64,000 nt of DNA from Candidatus Saccharimonadota bacterium (GTDB lineage Bacteria; Patescibacteriota; Saccharimonadia; Saccharimonadales; Saccharimonadaceae): the NCBI GenBank assembly GCA_017404335.1, contig JAFRCN010000002.1, positions 37,821 through 101,820 on the forward strand. The letters run 5' to 3'. Under the pieces are notes generated by a model. That model had not been told where the DNA came from and did no database searches. It saw only the letters and a list, made by a program, of their open reading frames with translations. This document shows, one piece after another, positions 8,388-16,513 of the stretch (the first letter of the stretch is position 1; each line of letters begins with the position of its first letter). The translations under genes were made by a program, and so were the position numbers.

Positions 8388-9551
8388 ATGGAAGAGTTTG
8401 ATTATTTAGATGAGGGGGAAGTTTATCTTGATTCGGCGTGCCAAAGTTTGCGGCCAAGATGCGTGATTGACGCGGTGAATAAATATTACACGGAGCATAA
8501 TTCCTGCGGGGAACGCGTGAAATATAAATGGGGGGTCGAGACGGACGAGAAGGTTGAGGAAGCTAGGAATTTAGTTTTAAAATATCTCGACCTAAAACCA
8601 AAGAAATACACAGTTTCGTTTACGCTAAATACGACCTACGGGATTAATTTAATTTTGTCGCAGATTCGAGCGGACGCTTTTTCGAAGATTATGACGAGCG
8701 AAATCGAACACAACTCGCCGTTTCTTTCGTCAATTGCTTTTCATGAACGAACCGGGCTACCGCGTGAAGTAATGAAGCGAAACGAAGACGGCTCGATCAA
8801 TGTTTTTGATTATGATTTTACCGATGCGGTAGTAGTTATAAACTGCGCGTCGAATTTCGATGGAAGGAAACTGTTAAATATCAAGGAGGTCGTCAAAGCC
8901 GTACACAAAGCGGGCGGGATTATCATTATCGACGCGGCGCAAGCGATGGCGCATTCGGTAGATATATTACGGGGGGTTGAGGTCGACGCGATTTGTTTTT
9001 CAGCGCATAAGCTATACGCCCCGTCGCTTGGCGTAATCGTTTGGCGAGACGAGCTAGACGCAAAGCTAGTTCGTGGATTTGTCGGTGGTGGGATGGTCGA
9101 CGACGTCGACAAAGATTCCTATGTGTTTTCTTCAGAGAATAAAGAGCATCGCTATACACGGTTCGAATCAGGCCTACAAGCTTGGGGCGAGATTATCGGG
9201 CTCGGCGTGGCTTTGAAATGGCTGATGAAGCTCCCGAAAAGCGCTTGGAGAAATTTAGAAAACAATTATACTGAGCTATATGAATATTTAAATAGCTCCG
9301 CTAAGGTACATTTTGTAAATCATGAAGCGAATCCGACGATGTCGTTTTATGTCGAAAGTTTAGATTCTCACCTGCTCGGCTCGGCGCTTTCACGGGAGAA
9401 TGTTATGGCGCGGACTGGGTATTTTTGCGTGCATTATTACCTTGATCATGTTTTAAAGCAGCCGCCGTTAGTCCGTTTCTCTTTGGGATTACATAATCGT
9501 CCCGAAGATATCGACAAAGTCAAAAAAGTTATGGAAAAAATTATCCACTAG
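8388..9551 (+). CDS. SufS/CsdA-type class V aminotransferase (cysteine desulfurase-like)
   Basis: 387 residues. This is a fold-type I PLP enzyme with the Schiff-base lysine in SAHKLY (K208) and a cysteine in RTGYFCVHYYL (C347). That cysteine corresponds to the RxGHHCA active-site cysteine of group II desulfurases. It would take sulfur from cysteine for Fe-S or thiolation use. The context region is less conserved than in true SufS, so other class V activities (selenocysteine lyase, isopenicillin epimerase-like) are possible. I set the start at ATG 8388, since a TTG at 8370 lies in the terminator and TATAAT ends about 7 bases before 8388. No suf genes adjoin it. Confidence 0.75.
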   Translation: MEEFDYLDEGEVYLDSACQSLRPRCVIDAVNKYYTEHNSCGERVKYKWGVETDEKVEEARNLVLKYLDLKPKKYTVSFTLNTTYGINLILSQIRADAFSKIMTSEIEHNSPFLSSIAFHERTGLPREVMKRNEDGSINVFDYDFTDAVVVINCASNFDGRKLLNIKEVVKAVHKAGGIIIIDAAQAMAHSVDILRGVEVDAICFSAHKLYAPSLGVIVWRDELDAKLVRGFVGGGMVDDVDKDSYVFSSENKEHRYTRFESGLQAWGEIIGLGVALKWLMKLPKSAWRNLENNYTELYEYLNSSAKVHFVNHEANPTMSFYVESLDSHLLGSALSRENVMARTGYFCVHYYLDHVLKQPPLVRFSLGLHNRPEDIDKVKKVMEKIIH

Positions 9552-9569
9552 TGGTAGAATAAATATATT

Positions 9570-10625
9570 ATGGTGTGTATAGCTGCGTTTATTATTTTGG
9601 CGATTATCGGTGTTTTTGTCGCTTTTATTTCGATATTTAAGCCAAAGGTAGGGAAGGCCTATTTGAAGGCTTTAAAGAAATCTTGGGGTTGTTTATGGAA
9701 GAAAGTCCGCTTGCAAAAATGCGAAACCGGTTTTAAAGATGACGTCAAAAATGGGTTACTTAGTCGGGTCATAATTAAACATCCAACCTGGGTAAAGCCT
9801 TTATCGGTCGTAATTGAAGTTTTATCGGTTGTGATTGTGATGGTTGCAGTTTGGGCAGTCGTCAACTCTCTAAAAGCGATTTTAGCGCTTTCTATCTTGG
9901 GAACCTGTAACGTTACGAAGGCCGAAGCCTGTACTCTAGGGGCGGAGGTTTGCTCGATTGACGAAAGCGAAACCGACGGGTTTTTCGAGGGTGTCGGGAG
10001 ATGGTTTTCGGAATGGGGTGAGATTTTTGAGGCGATTCCGGATAAATTTAAGACCTACAAAGCTGAAGATTTCGATTTTGGCTATATCCCAGTTGGCGCT
10101 GCGGAAGTGGAAGATTTGCCGATCGTGGTAGATATCTTTGACCCGGGGTGCGTGGTCTGTATGAAATCATACCGCAACCAAAAAGAAGCGGGATACTTCG
10201 ATGAACGAAACGTCCGTTTAGTACCATTCGCGATTCAGGGGGCGGATGGAGAATTCAAGTTTAAAAATTCGAATTTGATAGTTCGCTACATGTTTGCGAC
10301 AGAGAGAATTAAGCCTGGCGCTTCGCTACTGATAATTGATAAGATTTTTACCGAACGAAATAGTGAGGGAATATCTTACCAGGATAAATTCAATTTCGAT
10401 TATTCGAGTGACGAGGCGACAAAAAAGATTGAAGGCTGGTTGACGAACTCCGGTATAAAAGAAGATGATTTAAAAAAGATCAGGGAATTAATTAATTCCG
10501 AAGAAATTAGCGAAATTCTTTCTAAGAATAAAAACATTGTCGAGAAGGAGCTAAAAGTTAAAGGTATTCCGACGATGATTTATGACGGAAAAAAACATAC
10601 TGGACTCTGGAAAAATAATATGTAA
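9570..10625 (+). CDS. Membrane-anchored thioredoxin-fold protein
   Basis: 351 residues. The N terminus is a transmembrane helix (residues ~3-23) and there is a second at ~77-110. The C-terminal domain contains VVDIFDPGCVVCMKSYR with a CVVC pair (C194, C197) and a later KGIPTMIYDG whose proline (~P334) suits the cis-Pro loop of thioredoxin/DsbA folds. It is therefore probably a surface-facing thiol oxidoreductase. Extra cysteines at ~113-128 may form structural disulfides. There is no DsbB/VKOR partner beside it. A TAGAAT box 9 bases before ATG suggests a leaderless start. Confidence 0.6.
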   Translation: MVCIAAFIILAIIGVFVAFISIFKPKVGKAYLKALKKSWGCLWKKVRLQKCETGFKDDVKNGLLSRVIIKHPTWVKPLSVVIEVLSVVIVMVAVWAVVNSLKAILALSILGTCNVTKAEACTLGAEVCSIDESETDGFFEGVGRWFSEWGEIFEAIPDKFKTYKAEDFDFGYIPVGAAEVEDLPIVVDIFDPGCVVCMKSYRNQKEAGYFDERNVRLVPFAIQGADGEFKFKNSNLIVRYMFATERIKPGASLLIIDKIFTERNSEGISYQDKFNFDYSSDEATKKIEGWLTNSGIKEDDLKKIRELINSEEISEILSKNKNIVEKELKVKGIPTMIYDGKKHTGLWKNNM

Positions 10626-10686
10626 TTTTTACAACATTTTGGGCGGGACCGAAGTTTTTGTGGTGGAAAACTTTCCGAAAAAAGCC

Positions 10687-10713
10687 TTGACTTTATTTTG
10701 GTTTAGATATAAT
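10687..10713 (+). promoter_or_regulatory. Promoter upstream of the conserved 172-residue gene
   Basis: TTGACT at 10687-10692 and overlapping TATAAT boxes at 10708-10713 and 10713-10718. The spacers are 15 or 20, so neither pairing is ideal. The rest of the 10626-10752 gap holds nothing else I recognise. Confidence 0.5.
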
Positions 10714-10752
10714 ATAATATTAATATTATATATTTAGACAGGATGCGAGGTG

Positions 10753-11271
10753 ATGTCTGAAATACCAGATAAACAAATAAAAAGGTTACGAAGTTTGCTT
10801 TCAGAAGCAGAGACTAATTTGTCGGCTGCAAAAGAGTTGTTGATTTCGATTTTAGGAGATGGCGAGTTGGTTTCCGCACCGCGCGAAACGATTGTTTCGG
10901 GGCCGGAAGGCAAAATTATCGAGGGGATTTTCGATGGGCAGATTATGATTGGCCCAGATGGGAAGAATTACCCGGTTCCAGCAAATTATGCTTCGAAATC
11001 GAAATTGGTTGAAGGTGATATTATGAAGCTCACGATTACCGAAGACGGCAAATTCCTATATAAGCAGATTGGGCCAGTCGAGAGAAAGACGGTGATTGGG
11101 ACTTTGGTGCACCATGATGATAAATACTTTGTTGAGGTGGCCGGGAAAGAATATCAGATTCTTTACGCTTCGGTGACTTATTTCCACTTGAAGAACGGTT
11201 CGCAAGTTTCGGTGACGATACCGGCGGATAACGATGATGCTACATGGGCCGCTGTAGAAGCAGCACTATAA
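10753..11271 (+). CDS. Conserved hypothetical protein
   Basis: 172 residues, unrecognised. The N-terminal ~35 residues form a likely coiled coil (IKRLRSLLSEAETNLSAAKELL). The rest looks like small beta-barrels, with repeated segments such as IIEGIFDGQIMIGPDGKNYPVPANYASKSKLVEGDIMKLTI and TVIGTLVHHDDKYFVEVAGKEYQILYA. These are reminiscent of OB-like or KOW-like barrels. It has its own promoter and a GCGAGGTG ribosome site before ATG 10753 (GTG 10750 is an alternative). It lies upstream of dnaX but is separated from it by a terminator. Confidence 0.55.
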   Translation: MSEIPDKQIKRLRSLLSEAETNLSAAKELLISILGDGELVSAPRETIVSGPEGKIIEGIFDGQIMIGPDGKNYPVPANYASKSKLVEGDIMKLTITEDGKFLYKQIGPVERKTVIGTLVHHDDKYFVEVAGKEYQILYASVTYFHLKNGSQVSVTIPADNDDATWAAVEAAL

Positions 11272-11274
11272 CCT

Positions 11275-11301
11275 TAAACTTTCTTTAAAAAAGAAAGTTT
11301 A
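11275..11301 (+). terminator. AT-rich hairpin
   Basis: TAAACTTTCTTT pairs with AAAGAAAGTTTA. It is the first of a tandem pair closely resembling the pair at 2405-2488. Confidence 0.55.
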
Positions 11302-11315
11302 GTAAAGAAATGATG

Positions 11316-11351
11316 AAAAATTTCCGAGAAGTGAATTCCCGGAAATTTTTT
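11316..11351 (+). terminator. Rho-independent terminator before dnaX
   Basis: AAAAATTTCCG pairs with CGGAAATTTTTT over a loop holding GAATTC. The dnaX -10 box (TGATATAAT) begins shortly after. Confidence 0.75.
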
Positions 11352-11372
11352 GATTATGATATAATGTAGATA

Positions 11373-12806
11373 GTGAAAAACCTATATAGACGTTATAGAC
11401 CATTAAGGCTAAGCGAGGTAGTTGGTCAAGATCAAGTTGTTGAACCATTAGGGAGATCCCTCGCCCAAGGGAAGGTGGGGCATGCTTATCTTTTTGTGGG
11501 GCCGAGAGGATGCGGGAAGACGAGTGTCGCTAGAATATTAGCGCATGAGATAAACAGATTTAAATACGAAGTTGAAGATAATTATGTAGATATTATTGAA
11601 ATTGATGGGGCGAGCAACCGCGGGATTGATAATATACGCGAGCTTCGAGAAAAAGTCCTGGTTGCGCCGACGAGCGGGAAGTATAAAGTATATATCATTG
11701 ATGAAGTTCACATGCTGACAAAGGAAGCGTTTAATGCGCTTTTAAAGACGCTTGAGGAGCCGCCGGAGCACGTTGTCTTCATCATGGCAACGACAGACGC
11801 GATAAAAGTCCCGGTGACGATTACTTCGAGAGCGCAAACTTATACTTTTAAGTTAGCAACCTACGAGACGATGTTTAATTTTCTTAAGTCTGTGGCAGAA
11901 AAAGAATCGATTAAAATTACAGATGAAGCTCTTTCGGTAATTACGAAACGGGGCGGAGGTTCATTCCGCGATTCTTTATCATTACTCGACCAAATATCTA
12001 CTTTGTCGGAAAATCAGATTTCTAAAGAAATGGTCGTATCGGCGATGGGGTTACCGGAAGATGAAAAGATTGCGGATCTGCTCGCTAGTTATTTATCAGG
12101 AGATGTTGCAAAGATTACAACACTTTTAAAAGATTTGTTGTCTTCAGGCATCAAACCGGAAACTTTGGCGGAAGAATTAATCTCAGAAATACTTGATAAT
12201 CCGAAACCGGAACTGCTCGATTTACTTTCTAAACTACCCGATGTTAAAGCGCCCTTCCCAGAAGCAAAATTACTCGTGTGCTTAACAAGTAGAGTGCGGG
12301 TGGCCGACAATGTCTTTTCAAGGAACATTTCCAGATTTTCGAGCCCTGAGACGTATATTCCTGACGGACCCGACAGGTTCGCCCGCGAAGCGGGCGGTTC
12401 TGCCGGCGTCCCAGCGTATGACGTCGAAGGCGAGAAAGTCCGTTCCGGAAAAGACATGTCGGACAGGACCCGCACTCAAACTGTTCCAGCCAAGGATTTT
12501 GACTGGGATGGGTTTTTGGATAGAGTGCAAGAAAAAAATGATGCGGTTTATATGCAACTTAAAAGAGTTACTTACATATTTAGCGGAGATGCGCTCGAAA
12601 TCTATCCCGAAAAGCGCATTGCGCGGACGATTTTAATGCGCGATAACAATAAACGGATTTTGATTGACGCAGCGGGTGGTGTAAAAATTACAATACATGA
12701 AGTCGGTGACACCCCGGTAAACGCCGTAAAAGACGAAACGCTCACTAAAATTTCTGATATAATGGGTGGAGAGGTAACAAACGATGCAGGAGGTAACCCA
12801 TTCTAA
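11373..12806 (+). CDS. dnaX: DNA polymerase III gamma/tau subunit, with in-frame palindromic insert
   Basis: 477 residues, GTG start placed 8 bases after a TATAAT box (leaderless). This is the clamp-loader AAA+ ATPase: Walker A GPRGCGKTS (43-51), Walker B YIIDEVHML, sensor region LEEPPEHVVFIMATT, and the arginine finger region TSRAQT. The usual four-cysteine zinc module between Walker A and Walker B is absent; the protein goes straight from ILAHEINRFKYEVEDNYVDI to IEIDGASNRG. Residues ~307-368 are encoded by a 186-bp palindromic element between the oligomerisation domain and the C-terminal domain. It overlaps dnaB by 23 bases, so the two are probably co-translated. Confidence 0.93.
   Translation: MKNLYRRYRPLRLSEVVGQDQVVEPLGRSLAQGKVGHAYLFVGPRGCGKTSVARILAHEINRFKYEVEDNYVDIIEIDGASNRGIDNIRELREKVLVAPTSGKYKVYIIDEVHMLTKEAFNALLKTLEEPPEHVVFIMATTDAIKVPVTITSRAQTYTFKLATYETMFNFLKSVAEKESIKITDEALSVITKRGGGSFRDSLSLLDQISTLSENQISKEMVVSAMGLPEDEKIADLLASYLSGDVAKITTLLKDLLSSGIKPETLAEELISEILDNPKPELLDLLSKLPDVKAPFPEAKLLVCLTSRVRVADNVFSRNISRFSSPETYIPDGPDRFAREAGGSAGVPAYDVEGEKVRSGKDMSDRTRTQTVPAKDFDWDGFLDRVQEKNDAVYMQLKRVTYIFSGDALEIYPEKRIARTILMRDNNKRILIDAAGGVKITIHEVGDTPVNAVKDETLTKISDIMGGEVTNDAGGNPF
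12292..12477 (-). repeat. Long palindromic coding element (class A-long) in dnaX
   Basis: A 186-bp imperfect palindrome inside dnaX. The ends are GAGTGCGGGT and ACCCGCACTC. Next inward on the minus strand come CCTGTC and a long variable stem (TGTCTTTTC pairs with GAAAAGACA). The core lies between ACGTATATTCCTGACG and AGCGTATGACGT (12351-12424) and carries the hairpin GCCCGC-GAA-GCGGGC. The obgE copy shares the core and length. The reading frame is kept throughout. Confidence 0.85.
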
Positions 12807-14142
12807 AAATGACGGACGAATTCCGCCACAAGACATCGTAGCCGAGAAGTCCTTGCTCGGTGCGATTATGATCTCTGATAGTGTCATGGCGGAAATTCTG
12901 ACGATTTTAAGACCGCGGGATTTTTACGAAAAACGACATGAAATAATTTTCGATGCGATGTCGGGACTATACGATCAGCACAAGCCGATTGATTTATTGA
13001 CCTTAACCTCTGAACTGAAATCAAAAAAGATGTTAAAGGATGTCGGCGGGGCGCCTTATCTCGCCGAACTTTCAAGTTTCGTACCAGCGGCTTCACACGC
13101 GAAGGCTTATGCTGACATTATTGAAAAAGCATCGGTTAGGCGAAGGTTAATCAAAGCGGGAACGGATATCGCGAATAAAGCCTATGAAGACGACGCTGAA
13201 GTTGATAGCTTGATTGGTTCGGCGGAAAAAGATTTGTTCGAAGTTTCGGACAAGATTATTAAAAGTGATTATGTCGCGATGGATGAGCTCCTCGCGGACG
13301 CGTTTGACCGCATTGAGGAATTGCAAAAAAACAAAGGTGCTCTGAGGGGTCTCAAAACTGGTTTTCGTGATTTGGATAAAAAAACCGCTGGATTCCAGAA
13401 GGGCGATTTAATTATCATCGGGGCGCGTCCGGCGATGGGTAAGACAACTTTCGCGCAAAACTTAGCTTATAATATTGCGAGTATTAATAAAAAAGGTGTT
13501 TTGTTCTTTTCGATGGAGATGGCGGCGAATGAGATTGTCGACCGGATGATTTCGGATGTTTCTGGGGTCGACAACTGGAAAATGCGAACAGGAAATTTAT
13601 CCGAGGAAGAATTTGCAAAAATCGGCGATGCGCTCGGTGAAATGGATGAAATCCCGATTTATATTGACGATACGAGTTCGATGACAATTGTCGAGCTGAG
13701 AAATAAGGCGCGCCGGGCGATGCACGACCATGACATCGGAATTGTAATTGTAGATTATTTACAGCTAATCAGTGGTTCGGACCGCTACGCAGGAAACCGC
13801 GTACAAGAAGTTACAGAGATTTCACGCGGACTTAAAATTTTGGCGAGGGAATTAGAAATTCCGGTAATAGCTCTTGCGCAGTTGTCGCGTAATGTGACTG
13901 GACGAGATGATCCGAGGCCGGTTTTATCGGATTTAAGGGAATCGGGCTCGATTGAGCAGGACGCAGATCTCGTGATGTTTTTGCACCGACCGGATTATTA
14001 TAAACAAAACGACGACAATTACGAAGAGACACATATTACCGAGCTACTCGTAGCGAAGCATCGACACGGAGCAATCGGTAAGATTGAACTCTACTTCCAT
14101 CCAGAACTCCTACGATTTATGTCGCTCGACAAAGAGCATTAG
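12784..14142 (+). CDS. dnaB: Replicative DNA helicase DnaB
   Basis: 452 residues, normal length. The N-terminal domain begins IPPQDIVAEKSLLGAIMIS. The RecA-like C-terminal domain has GARPAMGKTTFAQN (Walker A, 213-221), FFSMEM, VIVDYLQLISG (Walker B) and ALAQLSRNVTGRDDPRP then LRESGSIEQDADLV. It is the hexameric 5'-3' fork helicase. The start overlaps the end of dnaX by 23 bases, pairing clamp loader and helicase in one transcript. Confidence 0.97.
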   Translation: MQEVTHSKNDGRIPPQDIVAEKSLLGAIMISDSVMAEILTILRPRDFYEKRHEIIFDAMSGLYDQHKPIDLLTLTSELKSKKMLKDVGGAPYLAELSSFVPAASHAKAYADIIEKASVRRRLIKAGTDIANKAYEDDAEVDSLIGSAEKDLFEVSDKIIKSDYVAMDELLADAFDRIEELQKNKGALRGLKTGFRDLDKKTAGFQKGDLIIIGARPAMGKTTFAQNLAYNIASINKKGVLFFSMEMAANEIVDRMISDVSGVDNWKMRTGNLSEEEFAKIGDALGEMDEIPIYIDDTSSMTIVELRNKARRAMHDHDIGIVIVDYLQLISGSDRYAGNRVQEVTEISRGLKILARELEIPVIALAQLSRNVTGRDDPRPVLSDLRESGSIEQDADLVMFLHRPDYYKQNDDNYEETHITELLVAKHRHGAIGKIELYFHPELLRFMSLDKEH

Positions 14143-14159
14143 TATGATATAATGAAAAA

Positions 14160-15599
14160 GTGAAGAAAATTATAATTTCTAAACTTTTTTTATACCGGTA
14201 TAGGTTTATTATCGGTAACGTTTTACTCGGAGTCGCGTTTATAGCTTTGATGTTCTTACTACCAGCGATTGCGCAGAAGGGCTTGTCGACGGCCGAAATG
14301 AATTCGGCGGTAAATTCGTATTATTTAGGTAGCGATGCCGTATTAAACGGCGATTTGGTTGATTTGCCTTATCGCTTACTCCAAAAGCTTTCAATTATGA
14401 TTTTTGGCTTAACTGCTTATACGATTAAGCTCCCAAGTATTATCGTCGGGCTGATTTTCGGGCTACTTCTAATACTATTACTTAACCGTTGGTTTAAAAG
14501 TAATGTATCACTACTCGCGTCTACTTTAATCGTACTTTCGACGCCGTTTCTGTTCCTCGCTGGGTCGGGAACGCCACTAATCATGGTAGCCTTTTGGCCG
14601 ACGCTACTACTTTGGCTCGGGTCTAAGATCCAGGGTGAAAAACGTCCGAAACCTGGATATTGTTTCGCGTTTGCGCTCGCACTTCTTCTTTCGATTTTTA
14701 CGCCCTATATGCTGTACTTTGCGATTTTTTGCGTTATCTTCGTACTCGTACAGCCGCATCTTCGCTTTGTTGTAAAAAGTTTACCAAAATTACCTTTTGC
14801 AGTTATAAGTTTAATTGTCGTTGCTGGACTAACTTCTTTAATTATAAATATCATTAATCATCCTGATACAATTATGCAACTTCTGTTTGCGAAGAACTTT
14901 GAAATCGGTCATTTCTTCCAAAACATTCTGGCCGGATTATCGCCGCTTTTCTCTTGGAAAACTTCGCTCGAGGGAGTATTTTTATCACCCCTGATTAGCT
15001 TGCCAACGTTCGCTTTGGCTTTAATCGGGCTTTTTTCGACTACGAAGGGATTCTTTGCTTCACGAAACTCTATCGCTTCACTTTTAATCGTTTTTGGACT
15101 GATAATTACCGGATTTAAGAGCGAGATGATAATCTTCTTGATTCTACCGCTCTCGATTTTGGTCGCGCACGGGTTGAAGTATATGCTAGAAAAATGGTAC
15201 GGACTCTTTCCAACTAACCCCTATGCGAGGATTTCGGCACTTCTTCCGCTAACGATTCTGTTTTCTATTATGATTATCCCGAGCTTACTACAATATATAT
15301 ATGGTTACCGTTATAACCCTAACGTCGCTGACGATTTTAGTGATACTTTGACTGTCATTCGCGAAAATTTAACTAACCAGAATTTATTTGTCGAGGAAAA
15401 AGATTATCGCTTTTATAAGATTCTTGAAGCATCGTCCGAAATAAAAGTTTTTGATTCCAATACGGAATGGACTGGCGAAGTAGCGATTCTAAAAAACATT
15501 GAAGAAAAACACGAAAAATACCAACTTTCGCGCATAATTACCTCGCCGAAGGTGGATAATTCTGATATAATATATCTATACGTAGAAAAAGGAGAATAG
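14160..15599 (+). CDS. Polytopic membrane protein, possible GT-C type glycosyltransferase
   Basis: 479 residues with about ten membrane helices. The first extracytoplasmic loop has STAEMNSAVNSYYLG, which may correspond to the DE-type loop of GT39/ArnT-like polyprenyl-phosphate sugar transferases (here an E rather than DE). The helical pattern and the soluble C-terminal ~90 residues (VADDFSDTLTVIRENL...) also suit that fold. That is inference; no catalytic motif is certain. GTG start 8 bases after TATGATATAAT suggests a leaderless transcript. It sits between dnaB and ybaB-recR. Confidence 0.5.
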   Translation: MKKIIISKLFLYRYRFIIGNVLLGVAFIALMFLLPAIAQKGLSTAEMNSAVNSYYLGSDAVLNGDLVDLPYRLLQKLSIMIFGLTAYTIKLPSIIVGLIFGLLLILLLNRWFKSNVSLLASTLIVLSTPFLFLAGSGTPLIMVAFWPTLLLWLGSKIQGEKRPKPGYCFAFALALLLSIFTPYMLYFAIFCVIFVLVQPHLRFVVKSLPKLPFAVISLIVVAGLTSLIINIINHPDTIMQLLFAKNFEIGHFFQNILAGLSPLFSWKTSLEGVFLSPLISLPTFALALIGLFSTTKGFFASRNSIASLLIVFGLIITGFKSEMIIFLILPLSILVAHGLKYMLEKWYGLFPTNPYARISALLPLTILFSIMIIPSLLQYIYGYRYNPNVADDFSDTLTVIRENLTNQNLFVEEKDYRFYKILEASSEIKVFDSNTEWTGEVAILKNIEEKHEKYQLSRIITSPKVDNSDIIYLYVEKGE

Positions 15600-15600
15600 C

Positions 15601-15906
15601 ATGGGTCAAACTTTAGACCAAATGAAGTTATTAAATCAGCTTCGTAAAGCTCAAAAAGAGTTGAAGAATGAAATTGTAGAAGTCGAGGCAGGCGACGGCG
15701 CAGTCGTAGTGCAGATTAATGGGGAATTAAAAGTTAAAAAGGTAAAAATTGACCCAGAGAAGGTCGACTTAGACGATATCCACGAGCTCGAACGTTGGAT
15801 TGAAAACTGTATGCGAGACGGCTTTGCTAAGGCTCAAGAAATCGCGACGGATAAAATGAAGCCTCTTATGGGCGGGCTAGGGAATCTCGGTCTCGGCGGA
15901 ATGTAA
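15601..15906 (+). CDS. ybaB: YbaB/EbfC family nucleoid-associated protein
   Basis: 101 residues. The family pattern is clear: helix DQMKLLNQLRKAQKELKNEI, beta strands with VVVQINGELKVKKVKIDPE, then ELERWIENCMRDGFAKAQEIATDKM and a Gly-rich tail. YbaB binds DNA and is classically adjacent to dnaX and recR, as here. The GGAG before the start lies inside the end of the previous gene. Confidence 0.95.
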   Translation: MGQTLDQMKLLNQLRKAQKELKNEIVEVEAGDGAVVVQINGELKVKKVKIDPEKVDLDDIHELERWIENCMRDGFAKAQEIATDKMKPLMGGLGNLGLGGM

Positions 15907-15907
15907 A

Positions 15908-16513
15908 ATGCTACCAAAGGCTCTGGAAGATGTAATTGAGGCGCTTGGTCGCTTACCCGGAGTGGGTCCACGGACGGCCGAGCGCTATGCGTATTATCTT
16001 TTTCGGGCGAACGAAAAAATCTCGGAAAACATTGCCGAGACTTTAAGTAGCCTCCATAGTAAAGTAAAATCTTGTCCAGTCACCTTCGCGCTAATTGACG
16101 CCGATGATGACATTTCGCCGTTTTACGCCGACGAGGGGCGCGATAAGACGACCGTCTTAGTCGTAGAGGAGCCTTTAGATATTTACGCTATCGAAGCGAC
16201 AAAAGCGTTCAAGGGAACGTACCACGTGCTCGGCGGGGCGATTTCGCCTATCGATGGAATTACGCCGGAACAACTACATATCGGCGAACTAATTAAGCGC
16301 GTTAATACCGATAACGTAAAAGAAGTAATTATTGCAACTAATCCGTCTGTAGAGGGTGAATCAACGGCATTATTACTCGAAAAGATGTTACACGAGCAAA
16401 ACCCGAATTTGAAATTAACGAGGCTCGCGAGAGGGCTTCCGCTTGGCGTCGACCTCTCCTATGCTGACCAAATCACTTTAAGCGCGGCGTTAGAGAATCG
16501 AACCAAATTATAA
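15908..16513 (+). CDS. recR: Recombination protein RecR (zinc finger lost)
   Basis: 201 residues. The N-terminal HhH motif is LGRLPGVGPRTAERYAYYL, and the Toprim domain reads TTVLVVEEPLDIYAIEATKAFKGTYHVLGGAISPIDGI, both as in RecR, which loads RecA with RecO/RecF. The C4 zinc finger expected at ~54-80 is degenerate: only one cysteine remains (SCPVTFALIDADDDISPFYADEGRD), yet the RD at its end is kept. It follows ybaB by one base. The 3' end overlaps the convergent acyl-CoA synthetase gene by six bases. Confidence 0.94.
   Translation: MLPKALEDVIEALGRLPGVGPRTAERYAYYLFRANEKISENIAETLSSLHSKVKSCPVTFALIDADDDISPFYADEGRDKTTVLVVEEPLDIYAIEATKAFKGTYHVLGGAISPIDGITPEQLHIGELIKRVNTDNVKEVIIATNPSVEGESTALLLEKMLHEQNPNLKLTRLARGLPLGVDLSYADQITLSAALENRTKL

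Noticed and set aside
9160..9175. GGTTCGAATC as a possible tRNA T-loop
   Set aside because: No cloverleaf can be built around it; it is inside the SufS-like coding sequence.
12310..12636. Open frames on both strands across the dnaX insert and similar ones in obgE, queA and trmD
   Set aside because: The palindromic elements lack stops in many frames, which creates shadow frames; the host frame carries clear family motifs on both sides.
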